From positions 1 through 64,000 of the forward strand of contig JBLWUP010000033.1 of assembly GCA_048268885.1 (NCBI GenBank): 64,000 nt of DNA. The letters are read 5' to 3'. The translations under genes and the position numbers were made by a program. Positions 7,492-15,104 of this stretch are shown here, one piece after another (position 1 is the first letter of the stretch; every line of letters starts with the position of its first letter). Under the pieces are notes generated by a model. The model was given only the letters and a program-made list of their open reading frames with translations, did no database searches and was not told where the DNA came from. The stretch comes from Pelagibius sp048268885 (GTDB taxonomy: Bacteria > Pseudomonadota > Alphaproteobacteria > Kiloniellales > Kiloniellaceae).

Positions 7492-7751
7492 TCGGGGGCT
7501 TCCGTCTTCGCGTCACTGCCCCAGGACTTGAGCCAGTCGCGCAGTTCGTCGCCGTTGAGGTGCCGTCCCGTTTCCCGAAAGGCGGTCCAGGAGGCCAGCG
7601 CCTCCTCCTTGAAGCTCTCGCGGGCCTCTTGGCGCTCGACGTACTCGCGGATCGCCTCGCGCATCAGCGCGTGGGGCGTACGCTGCCGCCGCCCGGCCAG
7701 CCGCTTCAGGCGATCGGTAAGTTCGGCGTCGAGTTTCACGGAAGTCGCCAC
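7479..7751 (-). CDS. Ribbon-helix-helix antitoxin
   Basis: The 90-residue protein starts with a beta strand (S-V-K-L-D) and two helices (L-T-D-R-L-K-R-L-A, T-P-H-A-L-M-R-E-A-I-R-E-Y-V) typical of a CopG/ParD-type DNA-binding dimer. The C-terminal part (50-90) is charged and likely wraps the toxin. It overlaps the ParE gene by 13 bases, and a 27-base palindrome lies 11 bases upstream of the start, the expected position for autoregulation by the antitoxin-toxin complex. Confidence 0.88.
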   Translation of the reverse strand: MATSVKLDAELTDRLKRLAGRRQRTPHALMREAIREYVERQEARESFKEEALASWTAFRETGRHLNGDELRDWLKSWGSDAKTEAPDCHE

Positions 7752-7762
7752 TATCGTCTCCG

Positions 7763-7789
7763 GTATCGAAAGGTATTACCTTTCGATAC
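7763..7789. promoter_or_regulatory. Perfect palindromic operator of the toxin-antitoxin pair
   Basis: GTATCGAAAGGTA (7763-7775) and TACCTTTCGATAC (7777-7789) are perfect 13-base inverted arms around one base. The element ends 12 bases upstream of the antitoxin start. A direct reading is that the ribbon-helix-helix antitoxin binds here to repress its own promoter. Confidence 0.85.
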
Positions 7790-7876
7790 TAGCGCTCGCT
7801 GGGAAGATTGTCTACGGCGCTATGCCCTGCCCGCGACTAGGAGGTCACGGCGTTCCGGTATGAGGGGAAAGCGACC

Positions 7877-8527
7877 CTAGGCGCCGTCACCAAATTGCTG
7901 CTGCACTTGCTGCCAGACGACGCTGGTCAAACGGCACCCGAGGACAAGTTCGTCCCAGCAGCTTTGGTAGAGGTAGGCGGCAGTAGAAAATCTCGCCGTC
8001 TCCGCAGTCTTATCCAACACCAAGCTTTCAACCTCTTCAAAGATCGCCGCGCGCCGCTCAGCATTGAGGTCTAGATTGTGCAACAGGTCGAAGAGCAGGT
8101 TGTTGGGGAAGCGTTCTATCTGAAGCGATCTCAGATTCCATTCTCGGGCAAGAGCTTCCTCACCGATATGAGCGTTGTATCGCGCTAAGCTGTAGCAGGC
8201 CGTGGCCTTGTCAGCGTGGTTCTCCAGGATCTGAACGAAATCCTCGTCTTCGGGAAAGAGCGTGTAGTAGTGGTAAGCTAGCCAGATCGCGGCTTCGCCG
8301 CGGAGGGATGGGTCTTCGATGCTTTTGAACGCTTCCCGCGACCCTTCATAGTCACTGAAGGGTGGGAGGAAGAGCATAACTCCAAGCAGCAACTGACCTT
8401 TTGCCTGAAGCGTGCCCGCGCGGCGAGCCACTTCGAGAAGCTCCACGGCACCTTCATCTTCATTCGCTTGGAATAGTGCGTCGAGTCGTGCGTTGTGATC
8501 GCCAGCGATCAAATTTCTTGCTTTCAC
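7877..8527 (-). CDS. Helical-repeat protein of unknown function, translationally coupled to moaE
   Basis: The 216-residue protein is nearly all helical, with short repeats such as A-A-I-W-L-A-Y-H-Y-Y-T-L and A-T-A-C-Y-S-L-A-R-Y-N-A-H-I-G that resemble TPR or Sel1-like units. No signal peptide or membrane segment is seen. The GTG start at 8527-8525 overlaps the moaE stop (GTGA), so translation is probably coupled; an in-frame extension upstream lies inside moaE and is not needed. It ends the long minus-strand molybdenum-cofactor run. A link to cofactor synthesis is suggested by position only. It could be unrelated to cofactor assembly. Confidence 0.7.
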   Translation of the reverse strand: MKARNLIAGDHNARLDALFQANEDEGAVELLEVARRAGTLQAKGQLLLGVMLFLPPFSDYEGSREAFKSIEDPSLRGEAAIWLAYHYYTLFPEDEDFVQILENHADKATACYSLARYNAHIGEEALAREWNLRSLQIERFPNNLLFDLLHNLDLNAERRAAIFEEVESLVLDKTAETARFSTAAYLYQSCWDELVLGCRLTSVVWQQVQQQFGDGA

Positions 8528-9012
8528 TCCGCCGCGTGGGGGTCTTTCTTGACCCAGCGGGCAGCGGCGGTGTCGTCGCTGTCGCGGGCGTCGACCCACT
8601 GGGCGCCCTGCTCGGTCTCTTCCAGCTTCCAGAAGGGCGCCTTGGTCTTCAGCCAGTCCATGAGGAACTCGCAGGCCTCGAAGGCGGCCTGGCGGTGGGC
8701 CGAGGCGGCGGCGACCATGACGATCTGGTCGCCGGGCTCGAGACGCCCGAAGCGGTGGATGACCAGGCTGGCTTCCAGCGGCCAGCGCGCCTGCGCTTCC
8801 GCCTCGATCTCGGCCAGCATCTTCTCGGTCATGGCCGGGTAGTGCTCCAGGGTCATGGCGGAGATTTCACTGCCGCCCGGCCCCTTGGTACCAACGTGGT
8901 CGCGCACCAGGCCGACGAATACGGCGAGGCCTCCGATGGCATGGTTGCCCTCGGTCAGCTTGGCCAGCTCTGCACCGACCTCGAAATCCTGTTCCTGGAC
9001 GCGAATGGCCAT
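8524..9012 (-). CDS. moaE: Molybdopterin synthase large subunit
   Basis: The 162-residue protein is the catalytic subunit that transfers two sulfurs from thiocarboxylated MoaD to precursor Z, giving molybdopterin. The family pattern is clear: F-V-G-L-V-R-D near 35, T-L-E-H-Y-P-A-M, I-H-R-F-G-R-L-E-P-G-D and the catalytic stretch L-K-T-K-A-P-F-W-K near 125. It starts three bases after the moaD stop and overlaps the next gene, so moaD-moaE-7877 is a tight unit. It runs on to 162 residues, somewhat longer than E. coli MoaE, because of an Asp/Lys-rich tail. Confidence 0.95.
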   Translation of the reverse strand: MAIRVQEQDFEVGAELAKLTEGNHAIGGLAVFVGLVRDHVGTKGPGGSEISAMTLEHYPAMTEKMLAEIEAEAQARWPLEASLVIHRFGRLEPGDQIVMVAAASAHRQAAFEACEFLMDWLKTKAPFWKLEETEQGAQWVDARDSDDTAAARWVKKDPHAAE

Positions 9013-9014
9013 GC

Positions 9015-9266
9015 TTATCCCCCCGTCACCGGCGGGAAGAGGGCGACCTCGTCGTCGGGGCCGATGGGATCGCCGGGCTTGGCGTAGCTCTGGTTCACCG
9101 CCACGCGGATGGCCCCGCGGTCGGAAAGTGCGTCGGCGAAGTTCGGCCCGCGGCCTTCCAGCCAAGTCAGCAACTCGCCCACGGTGGCGATGCCTTCGGG
9201 CGGCGTCACGTCCTCCTCGGCCATGCCGGTCTTGGTCTTGAGCCAGGCGAAATACAGCAGTTTCAC
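9015..9266 (-). CDS. moaD: Molybdopterin synthase sulfur carrier subunit
   Basis: An 83-residue ubiquitin-fold protein ending in Gly-Gly, the C-terminus that is adenylated and thiocarboxylated before delivery of sulfur to molybdopterin. The V-A-V-N-Q segment and D-E-V-A-L-F-P-P-V-T-G-G end are the family signature. It lies immediately upstream of moaE. A repeat-filled gap of 235 bases separates it from moeA on the same strand, so it may have its own promoter. Confidence 0.95.
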   Translation of the reverse strand: MKLLYFAWLKTKTGMAEEDVTPPEGIATVGELLTWLEGRGPNFADALSDRGAIRVAVNQSYAKPGDPIGPDDEVALFPPVTGG

Positions 9267-9327
9267 GAGGGTCTTCTTCCTAAGCGTTCACAATTGGGCC
9301 AGCGGCCCGCCTCGCCCTCCCGCCTGC

Positions 9328-9470
9328 GCGAAGCCGAAGCGGTTTCGCTTCGGCGGAGGCAGGTCGAGACGGCGCTTTTCAGCGCCTCCTCAGGGTGAGG
9401 CTCCAACCTCAAAACTCCGACCTCATGCTGAGGAGCTTGCGTCAGCAAGCGTCTCGAAGCATGGGCCGCC
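9328..9470. repeat. Mosaic of dispersed alphaproteobacterial repeats
   Basis: Three parts are visible. A palindrome of GCCGAAGCGG and CCGAAGC type is at about 9328-9362. At 9363-9404 lies an inverted copy of a second element, and at 9421-9470 a direct copy of the same element, with the shared pattern CCTCA..CTGAGGAG, a short hairpin, then CGTCTCGA. The last type is common in intergenic DNA of Alphaproteobacteria. The two copies face each other, so transcripts could fold into a long hairpin between moeA and moaD. Confidence 0.75.
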
Positions 9471-9501
9471 ACTCAAATATAGGTCACCCAAGAATTATAG
9501 G

Positions 9502-10758
9502 TTACTGCGCCACTTCGCTGAAGGGCAGGAATTCGACCATCGCGCCGGCCTCCAGGCGGGTCAGGTCCTCGGGCAGCTCGATGAGGCCGTCGGCGGCGAC
9601 CAGGGAGGAGAGGATGCCGGCGCCCTCGCGCGGGAACTTCTCGGCGGTGAGCCCGCCGGAAGCGTCCTCCACCAGGTGGGCGCGCACCCACTCGCGGCGG
9701 TCCTTTTTCTTCTTGTGGTCGAAGCCGGCGCGCACCTTGAAGGTATGCGGCGGCAGGTCCCGGCCGCCCATCATGCGCAGGATCAGCGGGCGCACGATGG
9801 TGAGGAAAGTGACCACCACGGCGACCGGATTGCCCGGCAGGCCGACGAAGGGCACAAGCCCGACCTGGCCCAGGGCGATGGGCCGGCCCGGCTTCACCGC
9901 CAGGCGCCAGAGGTGCAGCTTGCCCAGGGCCTCCACGGCGTCCTTCACGTGGTCTTCCTCGCCCACGGAGACGCCGCCGGAGGTGACCAGCAGGTCGTGC
10001 TTGCCTTCGGCAGCTTCCAACGCCCCGCGCACGGTTTCCAGGTCGTCGGGCAGGATGCCCAGGTCGTCGACGGCGCAGCCCAGGCCGGTCAAGAGGGCGT
10101 GGATGGTGTAGCGGTTGGAATCATAGATCGCGCCGGCGTCCAGCGCCGCGCCCGGCTCGCGCAGTTCGTCGCCGGTGGAGAAGAGGCCGACCTTCAGGCG
10201 CGTGGAGACGAGAACCTCGCGGCGGCCGACGGCGGCGGCCTGGCCGACGTCCTGCGGGCGCAGCTTCTGCCCTTTGTGCAGCACGATGTCGCCGGTGGCG
10301 ACGTCCTCACCGGCCTTGCGCGCGTTGGAGCCCTGCTTGATGCCGGGGCGGATGACGACATGATCGCCGTCCTCTTCGCAGTCCTCCTGCATCATCACGG
10401 TGTCCGGGCCTTCCGGAAGTCTTGCTCCCGTAAAGATGCGAACGGCTGTTCCGCGCCGCGCCGCCGGCAGGTCCATCTGGCCCGCGGTGACGCGACCGGT
10501 GATCGGCAGGCGGGTGTCGGCCTCCGGGTTGAGGTCGGCATGGAAGACGGCATAGCCGTCGACGGCGGAATTGGGCGCCGGCGGGATATTGACCGGCGAG
10601 ACGATGTCCTCGGCCAGGATGCGCCCCAGGGCGTCGTGCAGCGGTACCGCCTCGCTGTCGGTCACCGGGGTGATGGTCTCAGCCAGCAGCTTGCGCGCTT
10701 CGTCGACCCGCATCAGCGGGCCGCCCTGGGCGAAGCAGTCGTCGCTGAGCTGCGCCAT
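9502..10758 (-). CDS. moeA: Molybdopterin molybdenumtransferase
   Basis: The 418-residue enzyme inserts molybdate into adenylylated molybdopterin. Visible are A-P-N-S-A-V-D-G-Y-A in domain III (about 62-71), the MoCF domain with F-S-T-G-D-E-L and T-S-G-G-V-S-V-G-E-E-D, and L-P-G-N-P-V-A-V for the final lobe. The start overlaps the mobB stop by one base (TAATG), so it is translated with mobB. It stands with moaD and moaE in one orientation; MsrP at 36841 is a molybdopterin enzyme in the same window. Confidence 0.96.
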   Translation of the reverse strand: MAQLSDDCFAQGGPLMRVDEARKLLAETITPVTDSEAVPLHDALGRILAEDIVSPVNIPPAPNSAVDGYAVFHADLNPEADTRLPITGRVTAGQMDLPAARRGTAVRIFTGARLPEGPDTVMMQEDCEEDGDHVVIRPGIKQGSNARKAGEDVATGDIVLHKGQKLRPQDVGQAAAVGRREVLVSTRLKVGLFSTGDELREPGAALDAGAIYDSNRYTIHALLTGLGCAVDDLGILPDDLETVRGALEAAEGKHDLLVTSGGVSVGEEDHVKDAVEALGKLHLWRLAVKPGRPIALGQVGLVPFVGLPGNPVAVVVTFLTIVRPLILRMMGGRDLPPHTFKVRAGFDHKKKKDRREWVRAHLVEDASGGLTAEKFPREGAGILSSLVAADGLIELPEDLTRLEAGAMVEFLPFSEVAQ

Positions 10759-11324
10759 TACTCGGCCGCGCCCTTTTGCGCGCGTTCGGCCCGCACCTTC
10801 GACTCCAGCCCGCAGTGCGCGACGATGAAATCGGCGATGGCCTCAACGTCGTTGAGGTCCAGGCGCGGCACCGGCAGGCCGGGCAGCTCCGCGTCGCAGG
10901 CCACGGCGACGACCTTGGGGTCGTCGGGCTGGATCAGCGCCTTGCCGTGCGCCGGGCGGTGGATCTCGATCTTCTCGTGCCCCTCGGCCTTCCAGCCCTC
11001 GATGATCAGCAGGTCGACCTGGGTCATGTGCTGCATGAGGCTCAGACTGTCGGGCTCGGCCTCCTCGCGCAGCTCGTGCATCAGCGCCCAGCGCTTGCCG
11101 GAGCCGATCATCACCTCGGTCGCCCCGGCGGCGCGGTGCTCGTAGGAGTCCTTGCCCGGCTTGTCGACGTCGAAGGCGTGGTGGGCGTGCTTCATGGTCG
11201 AGACCTTGAGGCCGCGGCGCACCAGCGCCGGGATCAACTGAACGATGAGCGTGGTCTTGCCGCTGCCGCTCCAGCCGGCCAGTCCGATGATCTTCATGTT
11301 ATCTGGCATGTCCTGGGCGCTCAT
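10758..11324 (-). CDS. mobB: Molybdopterin-guanine dinucleotide biosynthesis adaptor
   Basis: The 188-residue GTP-binding protein has the P-loop G-W-S-G-S-G-K-T-T at about 17-25, K-H-A-H-H-A-F-D-V-D near 45 and L-L-I-I-E-G-W-K near 105, all family hallmarks. MobB assists MobA in attaching GMP to the cofactor. A mobA gene is not in this window. It overlaps pgsA by four bases (ATGA) and moeA by one, so the three are translationally coupled. Confidence 0.94.
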   Translation of the reverse strand: MSAQDMPDNMKIIGLAGWSGSGKTTLIVQLIPALVRRGLKVSTMKHAHHAFDVDKPGKDSYEHRAAGATEVMIGSGKRWALMHELREEAEPDSLSLMQHMTQVDLLIIEGWKAEGHEKIEIHRPAHGKALIQPDDPKVVAVACDAELPGLPVPRLDLNDVEAIADFIVAHCGLESKVRAERAQKGAAE

Positions 11325-11893
11325 TGGCCGCCGCTCTCCTGGCCCACCATGTGTTTCAGGCCGCGCGACATGTAGTCGTAGCCGGTGACGGCGGTGAGGA
11401 TGCCGGCGATCCAGATGCCGACCTCACCGATGATCTGCACCGGCAGGGCATCGGGCCCGGCGTCGCCGACGATGAGAAAGCCCAGGGCCAGCATCTGAAT
11501 GCCGGTCTTCCACTTGGCCATCTTGGTCACGGGGACCGAGACCTTAATCTGGGCGAGGTATTCGCGCAGGCCCGAGACCAGGATCTCGCGGGCCAGGATG
11601 ACGATGGCCGGAATCACAACTAGGCCGGCGATCTGCTGGGTGGCCACCAGCATGACGATCAGCGAGGCGACCAGCAGCTTGTCGGCGATGGGGTCGAGGA
11701 AGCGCCCCAGCGGCGAGATCTGGTTCATGTGGCGGGCCAGATAGCCGTCGAAATAGTCGGTGACGCAGGCCAGCACGTAGCCCGTGAAGGCGACCCAGCG
11801 GTAGACCGGGGTGTCCACATAGATCAGCGCCAGCAGCAGCGGAATGGCTGCGATCCGCGACAGCGTCAGAATGTTCGGCAGGCTGGTCAGCAT
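11321..11893 (-). CDS. pgsA: CDP-diacylglycerol-glycerol-3-phosphate 3-phosphatidyltransferase
   Basis: The 190-residue integral membrane enzyme makes phosphatidylglycerophosphate, the first committed step to phosphatidylglycerol and cardiolipin. The CDP-alcohol phosphatidyltransferase motif is complete: D-Y-F-D-G-Y-L-A-R, eight residues, G-R-F-L-D-P-I-A-D-K. Four to six membrane helices are apparent. Its stop overlaps the mobB start. Placement before cofactor genes is common in Alphaproteobacteria and probably reflects chromosomal order more than shared function. Confidence 0.95.
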   Translation of the reverse strand: MLTSLPNILTLSRIAAIPLLLALIYVDTPVYRWVAFTGYVLACVTDYFDGYLARHMNQISPLGRFLDPIADKLLVASLIVMLVATQQIAGLVVIPAIVILAREILVSGLREYLAQIKVSVPVTKMAKWKTGIQMLALGFLIVGDAGPDALPVQIIGEVGIWIAGILTAVTGYDYMSRGLKHMVGQESGGQ

Positions 11894-12073
11894 GACCCCG
11901 GTTCTTCCTCCTGAAGAAGGCCTCTTCCCCCGTTCCGGCAGGGGGTCCGTCTCCGGGGCCTTTGTAGCACAGCCGCCCGGCGCGACCCAGAGTCCAAGGT
12001 GGCCTCCAAGGCGGCGAGTCCAGGCTCGCCCGGCGAGGCTGAAGAATCGCCTAACGCCTGGCCCGGACGGGGC

Positions 12074-14149
12074 TCAGCCGTCGCGGTGGAAGTGGTCATA
12101 AATCTTACGCGCGACGGTCTTGGAGATGCCCTCCACCGCCTCCAGGTCGGCCAGCCCGGCCCGGGCCACGGCCCGGGCGGCGCCGAAGTGCAGCAGCAGG
12201 GCCTTCTTGCGGCGCGCGCCGAAGCCCGGCACCTCGTCGAGGACCGAGCGCAGGCGCGCCTTGCTCCGCCCGGCCCGGTGGGTGCCGATGGCGAAGCGGT
12301 GCGCCTCGTCGCGCAGGCGCTGCAGGAAATAAAGCGCCGGGTCGCGGGGCTGCAGCATGAAGGAGGGCCTGTCCGGCATGAAGATGCGCTCGCGCCCGGC
12401 GTCGCGGTCGGGCCCCTTGGCGATGGCGGCGATCGGCAGGTCGCCGAGCCCCAGGTCGGCCAGCACCTCGGTGCCCACCGTCAGCTGGCCCTGGCCGCCG
12501 TCCAGCAGCACCAGGTCCGGCCACTGGTTACCGCTGCGCTCAGGGTCTTCCTTCAGCGTGCGCTTGAAGCGCCGGGTCAGCACCTCGCGCATCATGGCGT
12601 AGTCGTCGCCGGCCTCCGTTTCCGGGTCCTTGATCTTGAACTTGCGGTAGGCGTTTTTGCGGAAGCCCTCGGGCCCGGCGACGATCATGCAGCCATAGGG
12701 CTCGCCGCCCTGGGTGTGGCTGTTGTCGTAGACCTCGATGCGCTCGGGCGTGCCTTCCAGGCCGAAGATCTCCGCGACCTGTTCCAGCAGCTTGCGCTGG
12801 CTGCTGCTCTCGGCGAGGCGGCGGCCCAGCGCTTCACGGGCATTGTGCAGGGCGTTTTCGACGAGCTTTTTCTTGGCGCCGCGCTGCGGGCGGGTCAGCT
12901 CCACCTTCACCTCGGCCTTGGTGCTCAGCGCCTCGGCGAGGAGGGCCTGCTCCTCCAGGGCGTGGCTCAGCAGGACGAGACGCGGCACCGGCTTGTTGTC
13001 GTAGAACTGCGCCACGAAGGCGCCCAGCACCTCTTCGATGGGCTGGGTCTTGTCGTGGCTCGGGAAGTAGGCCCGGTTGCCGTAGTTGCGTCCGGCGCGG
13101 AAAAAGAACACCTGGATACAGATCTGGCCGCCCTGTTCCTCGGCGGCGATGACGTCGGCGTTGTCCACGCCTTCGATGTTGATGTCCTGATGCGCCTGTA
13201 TCTGGGAGAGCGCGCGGATACGGTCGCGGTAGACGGCGGCGCCTTCGAAGTCCAGTCGCTCGGCGGCCTCCTCCATCCTGGCCGCGAGCTGCTGCTGCAC
13301 CTCCTGCGAGCGTCCGGTCAGGAAGTTGCGCGCCTGGGTCACCAGGTCCAGGTAGTCGGGGGCCGAGATACGCTCGACGCAGGGCGCCGAGCAGCGCTTG
13401 ATCTGGTACATCAGGCAGGGCCGGGTGCGCGCGGCATAGACCGCGTCGCTGCAGGAGCGCAGCAGGAAGGCGCGCTCCAGCGCCGTGATGGTGCGGTTCA
13501 CCGCGCCGGCCGAGGCGAAGGGGCCGAAGTAGTCGCCCTCGCGGGTCTGGGCGCCGCGGTGCTTGGTGATCTGCGGGATGGCGTGGTCGGCGGTCAGCAG
13601 GATGTAGGGGAACGACTTGTCGTCGCGCAGCAGCACGTTGTAGCGCGGCATGAGGCGCTTGATGAGGTTGCTTTCCAGCAACAGCGCCTCGACCTCGGTG
13701 TGGGTCTCCACCACCTCCATGGCGACGGTTTCCGCCACCATGCGCTGCAGGCGGCGCGGCAGCTTGGCGATCTGCGTGTAGTTGGTGACGCGGCGTTTCA
13801 GGTTGCGCGCCTTGCCGACGTAGACCGCGTCGCCCTTGCGGTTCAGCATGCGGTAGACGCCGGGGCTGGCCGAGAGCGTCTTCACCGTGTCGGCGATGAC
13901 CTGCACGCCGCGCGCCAGGCCTTCGCCCAACATGGACGCATCGGGCCCGGAGATGTCGATGTCGACGCCGTCGCCTTGCGCGGCATAAGGCTCGGCCGGA
14001 TCTTCCTCCAGTCCCATGGCCGAACGCTTGCCGCCGGCCGAGGGGTCCTTGGCCAGGCGCTTGGCCAGCTTGCGGTCGGCCTGTTTGCTTTGGGCCTGTT
14101 TGCTTTCAGCCGGATTGCGTTGGGGGCGGCGTGTGGGCGCTTTGGTCAT
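12074..14149 (-). CDS. uvrC: Excinuclease ABC subunit C
   Basis: The 691-residue nuclease makes both incisions in nucleotide-excision repair after UvrB loading. The GIY-YIG domain begins near residue 95 (S-P-G-V-Y-R-M-L, V-Y-V-G-K-A-R-N-L-K-R-R-V), followed by a UVR domain, the RNase H-like C-terminal nuclease (D-G-G-Q-G-Q-L) and tandem helix-hairpin-helix motifs. About 85 residues, Lys/Gln/Ala-rich, precede the conserved start, so translation could begin at Met45 or Met73 instead. uvrB lies 6 kb away on the same strand. A gap of 180 bases with no gene separates it from pgsA. Confidence 0.95.
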   Translation of the reverse strand: MTKAPTRRPQRNPAESKQAQSKQADRKLAKRLAKDPSAGGKRSAMGLEEDPAEPYAAQGDGVDIDISGPDASMLGEGLARGVQVIADTVKTLSASPGVYRMLNRKGDAVYVGKARNLKRRVTNYTQIAKLPRRLQRMVAETVAMEVVETHTEVEALLLESNLIKRLMPRYNVLLRDDKSFPYILLTADHAIPQITKHRGAQTREGDYFGPFASAGAVNRTITALERAFLLRSCSDAVYAARTRPCLMYQIKRCSAPCVERISAPDYLDLVTQARNFLTGRSQEVQQQLAARMEEAAERLDFEGAAVYRDRIRALSQIQAHQDINIEGVDNADVIAAEEQGGQICIQVFFFRAGRNYGNRAYFPSHDKTQPIEEVLGAFVAQFYDNKPVPRLVLLSHALEEQALLAEALSTKAEVKVELTRPQRGAKKKLVENALHNAREALGRRLAESSSQRKLLEQVAEIFGLEGTPERIEVYDNSHTQGGEPYGCMIVAGPEGFRKNAYRKFKIKDPETEAGDDYAMMREVLTRRFKRTLKEDPERSGNQWPDLVLLDGGQGQLTVGTEVLADLGLGDLPIAAIAKGPDRDAGRERIFMPDRPSFMLQPRDPALYFLQRLRDEAHRFAIGTHRAGRSKARLRSVLDEVPGFGARRKKALLLHFGAARAVARAGLADLEAVEGISKTVARKIYDHFHRDG

Positions 14150-14597
14150 CGGGTCGGGCGTCGGCTTCTCATGCGGACGGTTGATCTGTGTTTTCAGTCG
14201 CTTCGGGGCAAGCGGCGGGCCTGGGGAGAGGTGGCCTCATCCTGCCGCGCAAGGCAACCGTGCGCGCGCCACGGCGGATCGATGGTTCACGGCCCCGCAG
14301 CGAGAGGATTCTATCCACCAAAACTGTGGATAAAGCTGTGGTTATCCACCCCCCCAAACAGTCGGCCCTTAGGAAATTCTACATTTTTGTTAACCTGCCC
14401 ACTTTTTAGGCAGAAGTTATTAACCTGCTGATTTTTCGAATGAAATAGCAAGTCAAGAATAAAGTTAACGTTACCGTCTTAAAATTGTCATCGGTTCAGG
14501 GGCAATTTTCGGCTGCTTTCGCCGCCCTGTGTAAAACTCCTCTGACGCGAGGTCGGATTGGCTTCTGCAGCAAAGGCTTAGCGGAAAGGCCAAGGGC
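14150..14597. other. Intergenic region with DnaA-box-like cluster and AT-rich stretch
   Basis: No convincing gene is seen in these 448 bases. The plus-strand half nearest uvrC is GC-rich. From 14310 to 14350 three DnaA-type boxes occur, one perfect (TGTGGATAA, 14325-14333), one with one change (TTATCCACC, 14342-14350) and one looser (CTATCCACC, 14311-14319). They are followed by about 120 bases of AT-rich DNA with several GTTAAC/TTAACC motifs. This could be promoter DNA for uvrC or a DnaA-bound site; an origin is possible but unproved. Confidence 0.5.
14311..14350. promoter_or_regulatory. Three clustered DnaA boxes
   Basis: A perfect box and two near-perfect ones lie within 40 bases, upstream of uvrC. 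The two inner boxes face each other as part of a short inverted repeat, GTGGTTATCCAC. Chance occurrence of a perfect 9-mer is low but not negligible. Either replication initiation or DnaA-linked regulation of uvrC would explain the pattern. Confidence 0.45.
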
Positions 14598-15008
14598 TTA
14601 GCCTCCACTACGCCGGCGTGCAATCTCCACACCGATACCACCGATGTCCGCATAGCGGTCCAGCTTCTCGATCCTGACCCGGGTTTCGCTGACCGGCGGG
14701 AAGCCGAAACACACATCCGAGAGCTCTTCGGCGAGAGTCTCCAGCAGGCGGAAGGTGGTGTCCAGGCAGTGGTTGCGCACCGCCTTGGCCAGGCTGCCGT
14801 AGTTCACCACCTCGTTGATGTTGTCCCGGCTGGGCGGCGGGTAGTCGACGGTCAGCTCGACGTTGATGCGCAGGCGCTGGCGCCGGGCCCGCTCCTCCTC
14901 GGTGACGCCGATGATGCAGGACAGCGTCAGGTCGCGGATCAGGATGTGCTGTGACAGCACCTCGGACTTGACGCGTTCGCCGTCGGGGCGGGGCAGGGTG
15001 GTGGGCAT
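14598..15008 (-). CDS. folB: Dihydroneopterin aldolase
   Basis: The 136-residue enzyme of the folate pathway cleaves 7,8-dihydroneopterin to 6-hydroxymethyl-dihydropterin and glycolaldehyde. The family features are R-D-L-T-L-S-C-I-I-G-V at the start, the central V-V-N-Y-G-S-L and the C-terminal R-I-E-K-L-D motif. The last residues (R-R-R-S-G-G) are variable. It stands alone, with about 450 bases before uvrC and 96 bases before the antiporter. Confidence 0.93.
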   Translation of the reverse strand: MPTTLPRPDGERVKSEVLSQHILIRDLTLSCIIGVTEEERARRQRLRINVELTVDYPPPSRDNINEVVNYGSLAKAVRNHCLDTTFRLLETLAEELSDVCFGFPPVSETRVRIEKLDRYADIGGIGVEIARRRSGG

Positions 15009-15104
15009 TCTGGGCTCTCGTTTCGCCGGGCTGAAGGCTTTCCCGGCTCAGGGTCTCGGGCAAGGCTTGGGACAGATCTCGTGAAAGATCTCAGGGGCCG
15101 CATC

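Noticed and set aside
11999..14431. Long plus-strand frame opposite uvrC
   Set aside because: UvrC domains and conserved motifs are clear on the minus strand, and the plus frame is Ala/Gly/Arg/His-rich with no recognisable domains.
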